Assembly: GCF_020921035.1 (NCBI RefSeq)
Contig: NC_063159.1
Coordinates: 5,084,001-5,148,000, forward strand
DNA from: Rhodamnia argentea
Lineage: Eukaryota > Streptophyta > Magnoliopsida > Myrtales > Myrtaceae
Length of the DNA stretch: 64,000 nucleotides
Direction of reading: 5' to 3'
Each line of letters starts with the position of its first letter. Position 1 is the stretch's first letter. Made by a program: the position numbers and the translations under genes. Of the stretch, positions 22,520-32,097 are shown piece by piece. The notes beneath the pieces are model-generated. The model made no database searches and was not told the origin of the DNA. It saw nothing but the letters and a program-made list of their open reading frames with translations.

Positions 22520-23689
22520 CTGTAAACTCTATGCAGCTAATGAAAACATTAACTAAATTCCTTTTCATGTGTCGGTGCAACACAAAAGTCTTCTAGAGGC
22601 TACAAAATAGTTATAAAGCTGAATTTAATAAAATAGGAGGTTTGAATTTATTTTCTAGCCCATATAAAGCTCTGGTCGTGGCTGCGCCGGGACATCGTCG
22701 TCGTCGTCGTCCTCATCCTCCGGCCACAAACCAAACGGACATAAAAAATAAACGACAAACAAAATGGGGACTGGAGATCACAGAAACGATAACAAAAACC
22801 CAAAATTGCTAGGGGGAGACTGAGGATCGAAAGGGATCAACACAAGTCTAACTCAGGTATATCATCAAATGGGTAGGGGACGATACTAAACATTACGTAT
22901 GCTAAAATCGAATCCCGATTCCAACAAACATCCAGCGACGATCCGACATCAAAGGAGACGAACAAATCGGACACAAACGTGCGATAAAACGATAAAGAGA
23001 GGCTCGGTTTCTCTCCCCCCCCGTGTTACGGACCGCAACAGGGAAAGAGCAAAAAGGGCGCTTAAACACTGCGGAGGGGTGGGGCTGCTCGGCTCGGGAA
23101 CGGCGAACGGAGGGCGGGCCTGAGACGATTCGAGCCGCGGCCACCCATTCCACGACCCGCGCCGAGATCCTCGGGAACAAAGAGTTTGGGCCGAAGCGAA
23201 CTAAGACTCACCCGAGGTGTCGAGATCCGGGAGTGGGAAGATGCAGGAACGACGGCGTCGCCGGTCGAAGGTCGACGAGCCGCGGTCGTGTCTCCGAAGC
23301 TCTCCTTTCTTGCTCACTGTTTCCGTCGCCCTCCTTCTCTCCGTCCTGTCTCCGTCCGTCGTCTGTTCCCCTCCTCTCTCTCTCTGTTTGAGTCGCCCCT
23401 TCTGGGTTGCCCAGGTTGGTGGGGAGTCTTGGGACCGAAGAAAGGTGTAGGAATGGGCCGGACCGGGTCAGGAAAAAAGGGAGAGTGGGCCGGGCCGATC
23501 AGGGAAGAGGGAAGTTGCTCACGGGCCGGCCCGCGTGTTCTCTCTCCCTTTCTTTTCTAGTTTCCTTTTCCTTTTGTTTTATTTTGGGAATTGCCATTTT
23601 AGCCAATTTTTGTCTGTTTCCCTATTGCCTATACTATTTTGGGCATTTTATATTTTATAAATAAATTATATGACTGACAAAATAAGGGG
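22520..23689 (-). promoter_or_regulatory. GC-rich 5' end of the coiled-coil gene
   Basis: The stretch 23,030-23,560 is an island of high GC in an AT-rich region. On the minus strand it contains a GAGAGAGAGAGAGG leader-like tract (about 23,372-23,388) and a near-perfect splice donor at 23,212, with no ATG between them, which suggests a non-coding first exon. GGGCC motifs at 23,450-23,540 resemble site II promoter elements. At 22,680-22,725 a GAC-repeat block could encode an acidic run on the minus strand, but no start or splice sites support a coding exon. From 23,560 to 23,689 the sequence is plain AT-rich. Confidence 0.45.
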
Positions 23690-24116
23690 TCAACAATCCC
23701 AATTTCAGTTTGCAAAGGCATCGAGCAAAGAGTAGCCTCCTAATGAATCGAAAACGGATATTCATCAAATGAGATGGGAAACTCTTCAGAAAAGGAAAAG
23801 AGCAAGGAGGTTTAGGCTTTAAAGACCTCATTATGTTTAACAAAGCGATATTAGGAAAGCAAGGACATAGACTCATACAATCCTCATCAGCTTTATGGAG
23901 CCAGTCAATCAGAGGAATCTATTTCCTAGGAGGGAGTGTTTGGACGGCAGGGAAAGGTTCGATATTGTCATGGGGGGTTGGCACTTGGCAGAGTTTACTA
24001 ATGGGTAGAGAAGTGATATTTCCATACATATGCTGGTCAGTGGGTAACCAGAGGAAAATCAATGTCTGGGAAGATAACTGGCTAGCTGGTGGACCCATCG
24101 GTGCACCAGTGAGCAG
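23690..24116 (+). mobile_element. LINE fragment, C-terminal part of reverse transcriptase ORF
   Basis: The plus strand encodes segments typical of plant non-LTR elements: GLGFKDLIMFNKAILGKQGH, ALWSQSIRGIYF and SILSWGVGTWQSLLMGREV, ending in INVWEDNWLAGG. This is the conserved region behind the reverse transcriptase and before the RNase H domain. The ATG at 23,833 opens an intact 103-codon frame, but upstream codons are out of frame, so it is a dead remnant. It is interrupted at 24,117; the rest of the element continues at 24,945. Confidence 0.75.
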
Positions 24117-24944
24117 GGTTTTTTTTTTTTTTCTAATCAGATAAATTTATTTGGTAACAATTTAAAATTTTTTACTTTTGTTCTAGAAATTGATTTATAA
24201 TTAGAAAAATACATTTGGTAACGATTGAAAATTTATACTCTTGTAATATTATTAACATAAAATATTCTATGAAAAATTATTGTTGGCAGCCAAAAAAATT
24301 TTACTTTATTTTTAAAATTTTTAAATTTCTTTGAAAAATAATTTCATTATTAAAATATATTATTTACTTTTTAAAAATAAATAATTATTATTTATTTTTT
24401 ACTCCGGCGGTCGGAGAAGGTCGGTGGTAGACTACGACACCAAGTGGCACGGTGGTCGATGGTTGACGCCGGTTGGCGATGGTTGGCGGCAAGGGGCGAC
24501 ACACGCAGCAAGTAAAGGGTGGTGGCGGGCAGAGGTCGACAGTGGTTGGTTGTTGTTGACGGAGGTCGACGATGGGTGATGGTTGGCGGCAAGGGGGCGG
24601 TTGGTGGATGGCAGTGGGAGGCAACCTGTGGAGGTTTGTGGTGGGGGGCGGCGAGTGATGATTGGCGGTTGGTGGTGGTCGCGAGCGGCGGTCGGTGGAG
24701 GTTAGCGATGTGCAGTGGCCGATGGTTTGCGGCTCGGGGCAATGAATGGCAGTGGTCGAGCATGGTGGTGGTAAATGGTGAGTGACAGTGGATGTCGGTG
24801 GAGACGGGTATTGTCGAAAAGAGGGTGATGGCGTAATGAAAATTTTTTTCAGAAGTAAATTTTTTTATCAAACGGATTTCTGCTTCTAAAGTACTTATGG
24901 AGTAGAAATTCACTTCCGGAAGTTTTACCATACGCACCCTAAGA
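24117..24944. mobile_element. insert with AT-rich ends and GGT-rich core
   Basis: This stretch splits the LINE fragment. In the two paralogous blocks the corresponding position (near 37,883 and 52,780) continues as LINE sequence for about 370 bp instead, so this is an insertion with some LINE loss. The ends read AGGGT at the left and ACCCT at the right, a minimal inverted terminus. The core 24,400-24,790 is strongly strand-biased (GGT, GGC and GTG repeats). It carries an antisense open frame of 181 codons rich in Pro, His and Thr that looks like a by-product of base composition. Confidence 0.45.
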
Positions 24945-25660
24945 GATCACAAGAATTGAACAATGGGTATTGAAAATCATGGAGAGAAACGATGACCCAT
25001 CTCCTTGTGAAATAATTGCAAGCATATTGTGGGAGGGTTGGAAATCAAGGTATGCCTTTAGACTCCGAAATAGGAAACCGGACCCGAACCTAATTCTAGA
25101 GGCTCCTTTAAGCTGAATGTGGACGGATCTTTCTTCAAATCGGGAGGAGCGAATGCTAGTTTATGCGGCAATTCAAAGGGAATCATAGCCCCTGGGTTTG
25201 CAAAATCCGTCAGTGCATCGTCGTCCGAAAATGGTGGAAGCCCCAGCTTTTAGAGAAGGTTTCTCTCGCCTGGCACACTGTACTTTGGTCTGAACGAAGG
25301 AGATGATCTGGAGGTGAGAATTGAAAGTGAGAGCCTATCAATTTGTGGGCAGGTCACATTATAGGGGCAATTATTGACCGTTGCAGCAGAAGAATGTTGG
25401 TCCAATTAAAAAACATGACGATGGCCCACTCCGGGCGAGAAGCAAATCAAGTAGCCGACTGGATTGCTAAAACTCATCGTAGGAAAACTCTCCCCTCTAA
25501 TGGGGTTGCTCGACCTGGAATCTAGTTTGCTCCGTGAACATCCTTGTTTAAATTTTGGGAACTAATGAATGAAGTATCCTTCGTCTCGAGCTACTTGACT
25601 GAGCAATTCGAGCTGAGGGGCCCGAGACCACGGAAGCAAATGGCGAGATGGACGGGGATC
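24945..25660 (+). mobile_element. LINE RNase H-like fragment, copy A
   Basis: Conceptual translation across several frame breaks shows the plant LINE RNase H fold: LNVDGSFFKSGGANASLCG with its catalytic Asp, GDDLEVRIESESLSICGQV, and EANQVADWIAK near the end. Stops and shifts are frequent, so it is not functional. It continues the fragment interrupted at 24,117 and equals the copies at 37,766 and 52,684. Confidence 0.75.
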
Positions 25661-25689
25661 AAGCAAAAGCGTTTACAGCAAAAACGGAA

Positions 25690-26620
25690 GTTGTTCGGTG
25701 TGTGGTAAATACATTATATCAGTGGCAAATGTAAAATATCAACGAGAAGTAAACAGTGATCGGTAATTTTTCAGTCTAATCAACTAGTTATAAATCACTA
25801 ACAAAGTAACAATTTACCGTTGACAAACTGAACAGTGGTTCGACCCAAAAAAAAAAGAAATCAAACAGTAAATTCCCACATTAGATTTGCAAGCAGGCAC
25901 TAAGTCTGTGTAAGTTATCAATGAAATAACAACGTTTCCATTCGGAAAACCCAATAATAGATTACCACTTACAAGTGGGTGTATAAGCGTTCAAGTCATA
26001 AAGAAGTAAAAATTTTACCACGTGACTTAGTTGTATATTACTACTTATTTGACTTTTTACAAGTAGGCGCGTAGCTGTTTCTAAGTTTTCAATGGAATAA
26101 CAATTTTACCATCCACGAAATTGAATAATAGATTGCCACATGTTTTCAGATTTTATAAGTGGACGTGTGAGTTTTTGTAAGTTACCAATGAAATTAAAAT
26201 CCCACCATCCACAAACCCAGTAGTAAATTACCACATGTCTTAGTTTTTACAAGTGGCCCCTAATTATTCGTAAGTTATTAATGAAATTACAATTTTACCA
26301 TCCACAAACCCAATGGGAGATTGTTTTTAGATTTCAAAATTGGGCACGCAAGTGCTTGTAAGGTAGCCATGAAATAACAATTTTACGTCAACATCGACAA
26401 ACACATTAGTACATCACTACTTGTTTTAGATTTTACAAGTGGGCACGTAACTTCCTGTGGTGAGTAATTAATGAAATAGCAAATTCATTATCCACAAATT
26501 TAATAGTAGATTAGCACTTGTTGTTATGATTATTTGTAAGTTACCAATGAAATGAAATTTTACCATCCACAGGCCTCATAGTAGATTACCTCTTATCACG
26601 TTATGATTTAATTTTGAGTC
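25690..26620. repeat. satellite L, copy A: degenerate tandem repeat, about 90-105 bp
   Basis: About nine diverged units occur, each with a core like GTTACCAATGAAATAACAAT, then TTTTACCATCCACAAACCCA, ATAGTAGATTACCACTTG and TTTTACAAGTGGGCACG. Core positions run near 25,811, 25,931, 26,011, 26,101, 26,200, 26,291, 26,380, 26,480 and 26,556. The array lies directly downstream of RLP copy 1, and related units lie upstream of it at 31,375-31,657. Confidence 0.85.
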
Positions 26621-26841
26621 GTAAATAGATGACGTGGTTATTAAGTAACTAGAACATTGATGGACATAAGTCGCAAATATTGTTGCAAGATCAAGTCAAT
26701 ATACTTGACAATTAACTAGCAAATTGCACGATTTCTGTTGATCAACATGCAGAACCTGTCTTTGGTGATGAAGAACTATGAAGGGAAGAACAAAGGAAAA
26801 TGCAATTTGTCAAGTTTAAAAACGAACCTCCGTGGAATTCT

Positions 26842-29800
26842 TCATGGACGTGAGTGTCTGAACAGCACTTTATCCCAGAATTGGTAATAAGCCAACCTCC
26901 AAGATTTGATAAACGCCAACGGTCCACAAAATGCCCAGAAGCCAACGACGAATCCAAGCGGTATGCCCAGGTAAAACCACTTCTTCTCGCTGTCATCGTC
27001 ATCGCCATCGTCACCATTAGATCATTCTGTGCCGTTCGTATTATTAGGGCATTTTGTTCCCAGCGGCTGTCCGCACAATCCACTGTTGCCTTTGAAGGAA
27101 CTTGCTGAAAAGGTGAGAAATTGTTCCACTGCCGGGATGCTTCCCACAAGCTTATTGTACGAGAGGTTCAGGGCGGAAAGAAAATTCAGGTCCGAAAGCT
27201 GTGTGGGGATCGTCCCATTGAGGTCGTTCCTTGAAAGGTCCAAGGACTCAAGTTGTTGCAGGTGCCCTAGGGATGGAGGAATTGGCCCTGAGAATCCATT
27301 GTTTGATAAGTTGAGGACATAAAGCGCTTTGAGAGCCCCCAGAGTTTCAGGTATTGGACCATCTAAATTGTTGCATGAGAAGTCGATTGAAGTGAAAAGA
27401 GTCAAAATCTTCACCAGCTCCACTTGCAGACCTTTGATGGTAACGCTTACTGAGTCCTGATAATAAAGTCCCGTCAAGCGAAGAAAAGGATATTGGATGT
27501 GATTAAAGTCTACATTAGCCTTCATAGCCTCCCAATTTGCGAGCCATTGAGCAGGCACAGTGCCACTGAAATTGTTGGAAGATATGTCTAAAATTTGAAG
27601 CATCTTCCAAGTGCCATCAGTCCCTGGACATCCAACCCCTCCATGGAATTTGTTGGATCGTAAAACAAGGACGTGTAGACTTGGGATGCTCTTCAATTGG
27701 CATGGAAACACGTCATCTATCTGGTTGTCTCCGACATCTAAAACCTCCAGAGTCGTGCAATTTGCCATTGTCTTTGGGAACTTCCCTTGTAACCGATTAC
27801 CGCTGATATCCAAAGTCTTCAGACCACATGTTTCAGGGAAATTGATAATGCTACCGTCCAAGGCATTATTTCGCAGATTTAATACCTTGAGAGACTCCAT
27901 CACTAAGCAATCAGGAATATTTCCACTCAAATTATTATGAGATAGGTCGAGCACCTCAAGAAAATAAGCTTTGCAAATTGATTTTGGGATAAACCCCTGG
28001 ATATTGTTATTGGAAAGGGAGAAGAATATTGCCTCAGAAAGGCCCGTACCAATATCAGGTGGGATCACTAAAGTGAATTTGTTACTCGAGAAGTCCATGT
28101 GTGTGGCAAATGGCGGCAGCGGCAACGTTTGTCCACAGAGTCTGTTCTTCTGGAGGTCAAGAACTGTGAGAGTAGAAGTAAGATTAGGTAACGGTGTTTC
28201 AATATCGTCCAGCAAATTGGACGAAAGATTGAGATACAGAAGATTTTCAAGCTCCCATATCCATTTTGGTATCTTGCCCTGAATTTGATTGACTGAGAGG
28301 TCCAGATATATCAATTGGCGTTGCCCAGCCAGAAACTCAGGTAAAGTCCTCAGATGGCAAGAAGCCAACTTTAAAGTTCTAATGTTAGGGAAGGAAGACG
28401 CCTGGGAAGCAGTATTTGCGGCACTAATGATAAAACCATTGTAGGAAAGATCCAAATACGAAAGATTTCTCAGATGCTGAACCAAATTAATGGGGAATGA
28501 GCCGCTGAAATTATTGGAAGAAAGTGAGAGGTACTTGAGCCCTTGGTGTTCCCATATAGACATCGGTAGTTCTCCTCCTATGTTGTTGTTGCTCAAATCA
28601 AGTGTGTCCAGCTTGTGCAATGTAGCATTAAAAGATCCCTTCACTTGACCATAAAATTGGTTGTTGGAAAGTTGAAGCTTCTGAATTGATGGAAGTGTAA
28701 ACAGAGATGAAGGGATATTTCCTTCAAGTAAATTGAATCGCAGGTCGAGAACAAGAAGACTTGAGAGATATTCCCATTGGGTTGAATTAATCTGACCAGT
28801 TAGATTGTTGTGGGACAAAGTGATTTGTGTCAGATTCTTGGATTTGCTGAGTGATGGAATTGAACCAGTAAAATTGTTGAATGAGAAGTCCAAATAAGCC
28901 AGTTGGGAAAGATTGGTGAAAGAGCTTGGGATATTTCCATCAAAGCTGCAATTAACCAATTCTATTCTTGACAGATTTCTGAGATTACCAATTGATTCTG
29001 GGAGCCTCCTGGAAATATTCGTGAAACTAAGAACCAGTCTCTGAAGAGAACCATTCTCTGGAAGTCCGGACAAAGGACCCTGAAGGAGTTCGTTGACTGA
29101 CAGATCAAGGGTCTGAAGTGTTTTCATCTGGAAGATGTTTTGAGGAAATTCTCCCTGCAGACCACAATTACTGAGTTGCAGAGTAGTTAAATTGTGGAAG
29201 TGGGAAAAGAACTCCGGGACAGTGGTAGACAGATTATTGTTGCCCAGGTTAATCACCGACAGAGAACGAAGATCCACGAGGGAAGAGCAAGAGTCAATGG
29301 GACCTGATAAATAGCAAGCCATCATGCTCAACACTTGAAGCTTCGGGAGCGAAGAAGACAAGGCATTGCACAAATCATTGCCTGTAGCAGACACGTTCAC
29401 TCCATCAAGGTACAACTCTCTCAGCTCACTAAGAGTCGCAACAAACATCTTTAGATTCGGATTCTCGAGTTTCAGTGAAGAGAGCCCAAGAAAATAAAAC
29501 AGGGATACATCAAGAGTGACCAACCTTGTCAAACGTGATATTCCAATTGGAACCTGTCCTGTGAACCCGGCATTTGAAAGATTCAGGTAGACCAAATCGG
29601 TGAGATTGCCGAACCCAGATGGAATCTCCAAAGACTGGAAGCTGTTGTAAGCCAAATTCAGCCTCTGAAGATGATTGAGTCTGAAAAGACTCGATGAATC
29701 GTCAAGTCCACCAGTGATGCCCTCGTTGCTCAGATCAAGACCCGTGACTTGGCCACCTTTGCAGGTCACGCCGTCCCAAGAATCATTGCTTGGATTCCAT

Positions 29801-29970
29801 TTGATCAGTTTCCTGGACAAAGAAGCAGAGAAGTTGAGGCTATTCTTCAATTCCAGCAGCAGCGATTTCTGATCGCCAAGACACTGCCCCGAGACCAAAG
29901 CCGTGCCTATGCTGAAGGGGTTGGTATGTGCGAGTAGTAAGACCAGCCATAGGAGGAGCCAAATCCTCAT
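26842..29970 (-). pseudogene. Ve-like receptor-like protein, copy 1, lacks anchor
   Basis: An intronless frame starts at the ATG at 29,970 (MRIWLLLWLVLLLAH, a signal peptide). A second in-frame ATG 13 codons upstream is less likely. The N-cap ends in WDGVTC, and many plant-type extracellular LRRs of the NLSxNxLxGxIP kind follow. The closest family I recognise is the tomato Ve1/Ve2 clade of cell-surface immune receptors. A TGA at 27,024-27,022 ends the chain at 982 residues, in the linker after the C-cap. The following 59 codons stay open and encode the acidic linker, a GxxxG membrane helix (YLGIPLGFVVGFW) and the tail FWDKVLFRHSRP with its own stop at 26,842. Compared with copies 2 and 3 the lesion is a nonsense change plus one extra codon. 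The product would be a secreted LRR protein without an anchor unless the stop is read through. Confidence 0.88.
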
Positions 29971-31374
29971 TTGTTTCAAGCAGAGTTTGTGAGTGCAACA
30001 CACATGCAAGGAGGAGTTGTGTTCCTAATGGAAGGCAGACGAACATGAACTTCCTTGTATGAGATTCTTATCCAGCTGTGTTTGGTCTAAAATTCTTATG
30101 ACGTCCTATCATTAATTTTTTGGTTCCTACGTGGGACTATCTAACGTTTACTTGACTTGGGAATGGGCGCATTCATCAAATCACTTGGTTGAGCCAGTGG
30201 CGGCCAGTGTTCATGAAGAAGTGATGAGGAAGAAGAAACATCAGCATCTCTTTCCCTTTGATATCATTCCCTGCTTTCCACAGTTCAAGTTCCCTTCTAG
30301 AGAAGAGGTATTCATTTGGCTCCCATTCTGTTTCAACAAAGTTCATTAATGTCCCCAATTGGGAAAACGAGGCACTCAAAGATGGAGCTCTCTGGACTCA
30401 CTTTCATGTTACATTTTGACTGATCTTCAAAAAGTTTTAAGATTTGATTGCATATTTTGAAAGTCTTAGAGATCAATTGCACTTTCTTAACAAATTTAAG
30501 ATTTTCAGTGCAGTCATCCCTTGTTTTTACCATTGTTAATGCCATCCCAAGACTAATCAAACTCAAAAACTCAATTTCAAAAACATATTTAGGGAAATCT
30601 TACCAGACCAATGAAATTGGTGAGATGCCTGATTTTATTTCTCGATATCGCTTTCAGCCGCTATTCGTAATTTTGGTTTTGGATTGCTTAAAACTTGCAT
30701 CTTCATTGCAGTTAGATCATATGCTACCAGATGGAACTAGTCCATGACAGACGAAGATCATCTAGGATTTGGCATTTCCACAGAACTTACAAAATGTTAT
30801 TGCAGCCAAGTGAAATTAGCAGACCGTATTTTTCTTTCAACGTTATTGTTGACTTGAAGTCAGCAGTCAGTCACTAGTCAGACGACTCAGATCAATGATG
30901 AAGTGTACCAGTCAATCAAGTCCAACTTCAACCCCATGAACAGAGCAGGGATTTGAAAACCTTTCGGGGCTGAAATTTTCACACCCAAAATTTCCATGCA
31001 CCTTCCTAGAGCTGGGAAGATTGCACCTTTGGTCCAGTTTGGCGGGTACATGCTTGGAGGAATCTTTATTTTATCCGAACGTGAAGGATGTTTCAGAATG
31101 AAGGACTTTCCGACAATCGACAATTATGGAGAGGAAAAACATTGAACTTGACTCCAATCCAGCCTAACGACGAAAGTACAGATAGCTGTTAGTTGACTTG
31201 ACTAGAGAATGCAAAATTGTCGTTTCAGTGGTGCTCCCCTGGTCGATGATTTATAAAAAGTGCGTTGACGAATAAAAATGAATTTATTTTCTGTGGACCG
31301 TAATTCCATAACGTCGATATTAAATAGAAAGTGATCCATAGATTTTTAATCTGGATACCCATTTGTAATTAGTG
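29971..31374 (-). promoter_or_regulatory. 5' flank of RLP copy 1
   Basis: Conserved with the flanks of copies 2 and 3. A TGACGTCC motif (TGA/bZIP type) lies at 30,099-30,106, about 130 bp before the ATG. A W-box core TTGACT lies at about 30,152; copies 2, 3 and the ghost have two overlapping W-box cores at this spot, and here the first reads TTTACT. Another TTGACTTGACT occurs near 31,193. These are the kinds of sites bound by WRKY and TGA factors in defence genes; function is inferred. Two short frames (30,448-30,747 plus and 30,887-31,123 minus) are conserved between copies but show no sign of protein-level selection. Confidence 0.55.
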
Positions 31375-31657
31375 ATGAAATAATAATTTTACCATTGACA
31401 AACTAAGCGGTATATTGCCACTTGCTTTTAGATTTTACAAATGGTCCCATGAGTAACATTTAAAGATGAAATAATAGTTTTATCATCCACAAAACCGATA
31501 TTACACTAACGCTCATTCTTATATTTTACAAGGGGATGCATAACTGTTTATAAGTTATCAATGAAATAGCAATCTTACTATCCACAAACCTACTAATGGA
31601 AAACCATATCGTTATTTGAAATTTGATGAATAATATTACAAATATACTATTGAAAGG
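31375..31657. repeat. satellite R, copy A
   Basis: Three units of the same degenerate repeat as satellite L (cores near 31,383, 31,470 and 31,570, spacing about 90-100 bp). They start with GATGAAATAATAATTTTACC. The presence of related units on both sides of the gene makes direct repeats around it. Confidence 0.8.
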
Positions 31658-31662
31658 ACCAT

Positions 31663-32062
31663 TGTGACGTCTTGGAAATTTAGAATCAGTAAATTGCCCA
31701 AATTCAATAAAAGGAAGAATTATTATTGAATTCCAGTTGAAAAAATTTCGGATCGCAAAGACATAAGTGATGAATTTGGATGAGTCCAGATTTGTCATTT
31801 GGTTTCGATTAGGTCTCAAAATCTCAATCATTGCGACTTAGGATTTTAATCCTCACGTCTAAGCTTTTTCCTGACCGAGCCTAGCTAGTAAAAATCCAAA
31901 TTTTATTCCGAATCGGTTGAGCCAAAAATCCGATCAATCTTGATTTATCAAAAGACCGTTTCACCCTCGGATATTATGCATGTGGTACAAAATTCTTTAA
32001 TTTGATGAGACCCGTGGGCCCCACCTCAGTCAAATCAGCCAACCACCAGTCAAACCCAATCA

Positions 32063-32097
<35 letters not shown>

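Larger units (their letters stand above)
24945..31662. repeat. RLP block A (first copy of the segmental duplication)
   Basis: The order is LINE RNase H fragment, satellite L, RLP copy 1 on the minus strand, about 1.3 kb of 5' flank, and satellite R. The same order and closely similar sequence recurs in block B (about 36,172-45,225) and block C (about 51,066-62,589). The left end of this block lacks the roughly 140-bp unique sequence found before satellite L in the other two. A solo LTR closes the block at 31,663. Confidence 0.85.

Noticed and set aside
22676..22740. Acidic run (PEDEDDDDDD type) on the minus strand near 22,700 as an exon of the coiled-coil gene
   Set aside because: It comes from a simple GAC repeat, ends in a TAG with no usable donor, and no ATG lies in that frame within the candidate exon.
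24392..24937. 181-codon Pro/His/Thr-rich antisense frame
   Set aside because: It arises from GGT-biased low-complexity sequence, has no recognisable family, and lies in a transposon-like insert.
25690..26620. CRISPR-like reading of the spaced repeats near the RLP genes
   Set aside because: Units are degenerate, contiguous and without unique spacers of constant size; the genome is a plant's. They are satellite repeats.
27029..29937. Plus-strand frames antisense to RLP copy 1 (with parallels over copies 2 and 3), such as the 97- to 109-codon ones
   Set aside because: They are shadows of the LRR repeats on the other strand; their shared text reflects the repeated LRR codons.
30448..30747. Plus-strand frame in the RLP flank (also 44,025, 58,767 and in the ghost) with the shared text FISRYRF and LVLDCLKLASSL
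   Set aside because: Start points differ between copies, the ghost copy has an internal stop, and no domain is visible; best read as conserved flank.
30887..31123. 78-codon minus-strand frame with identical start and stop in all three RLP flanks (also 44,455-44,691 and 59,188-59,424), a tempting novel peptide
   Set aside because: Between copies 1 and 3 I count about ten base changes, of which seven or so alter the residue. That is the neutral expectation. The frame is kept because the duplication is recent, not because of selection; no family is recognised.
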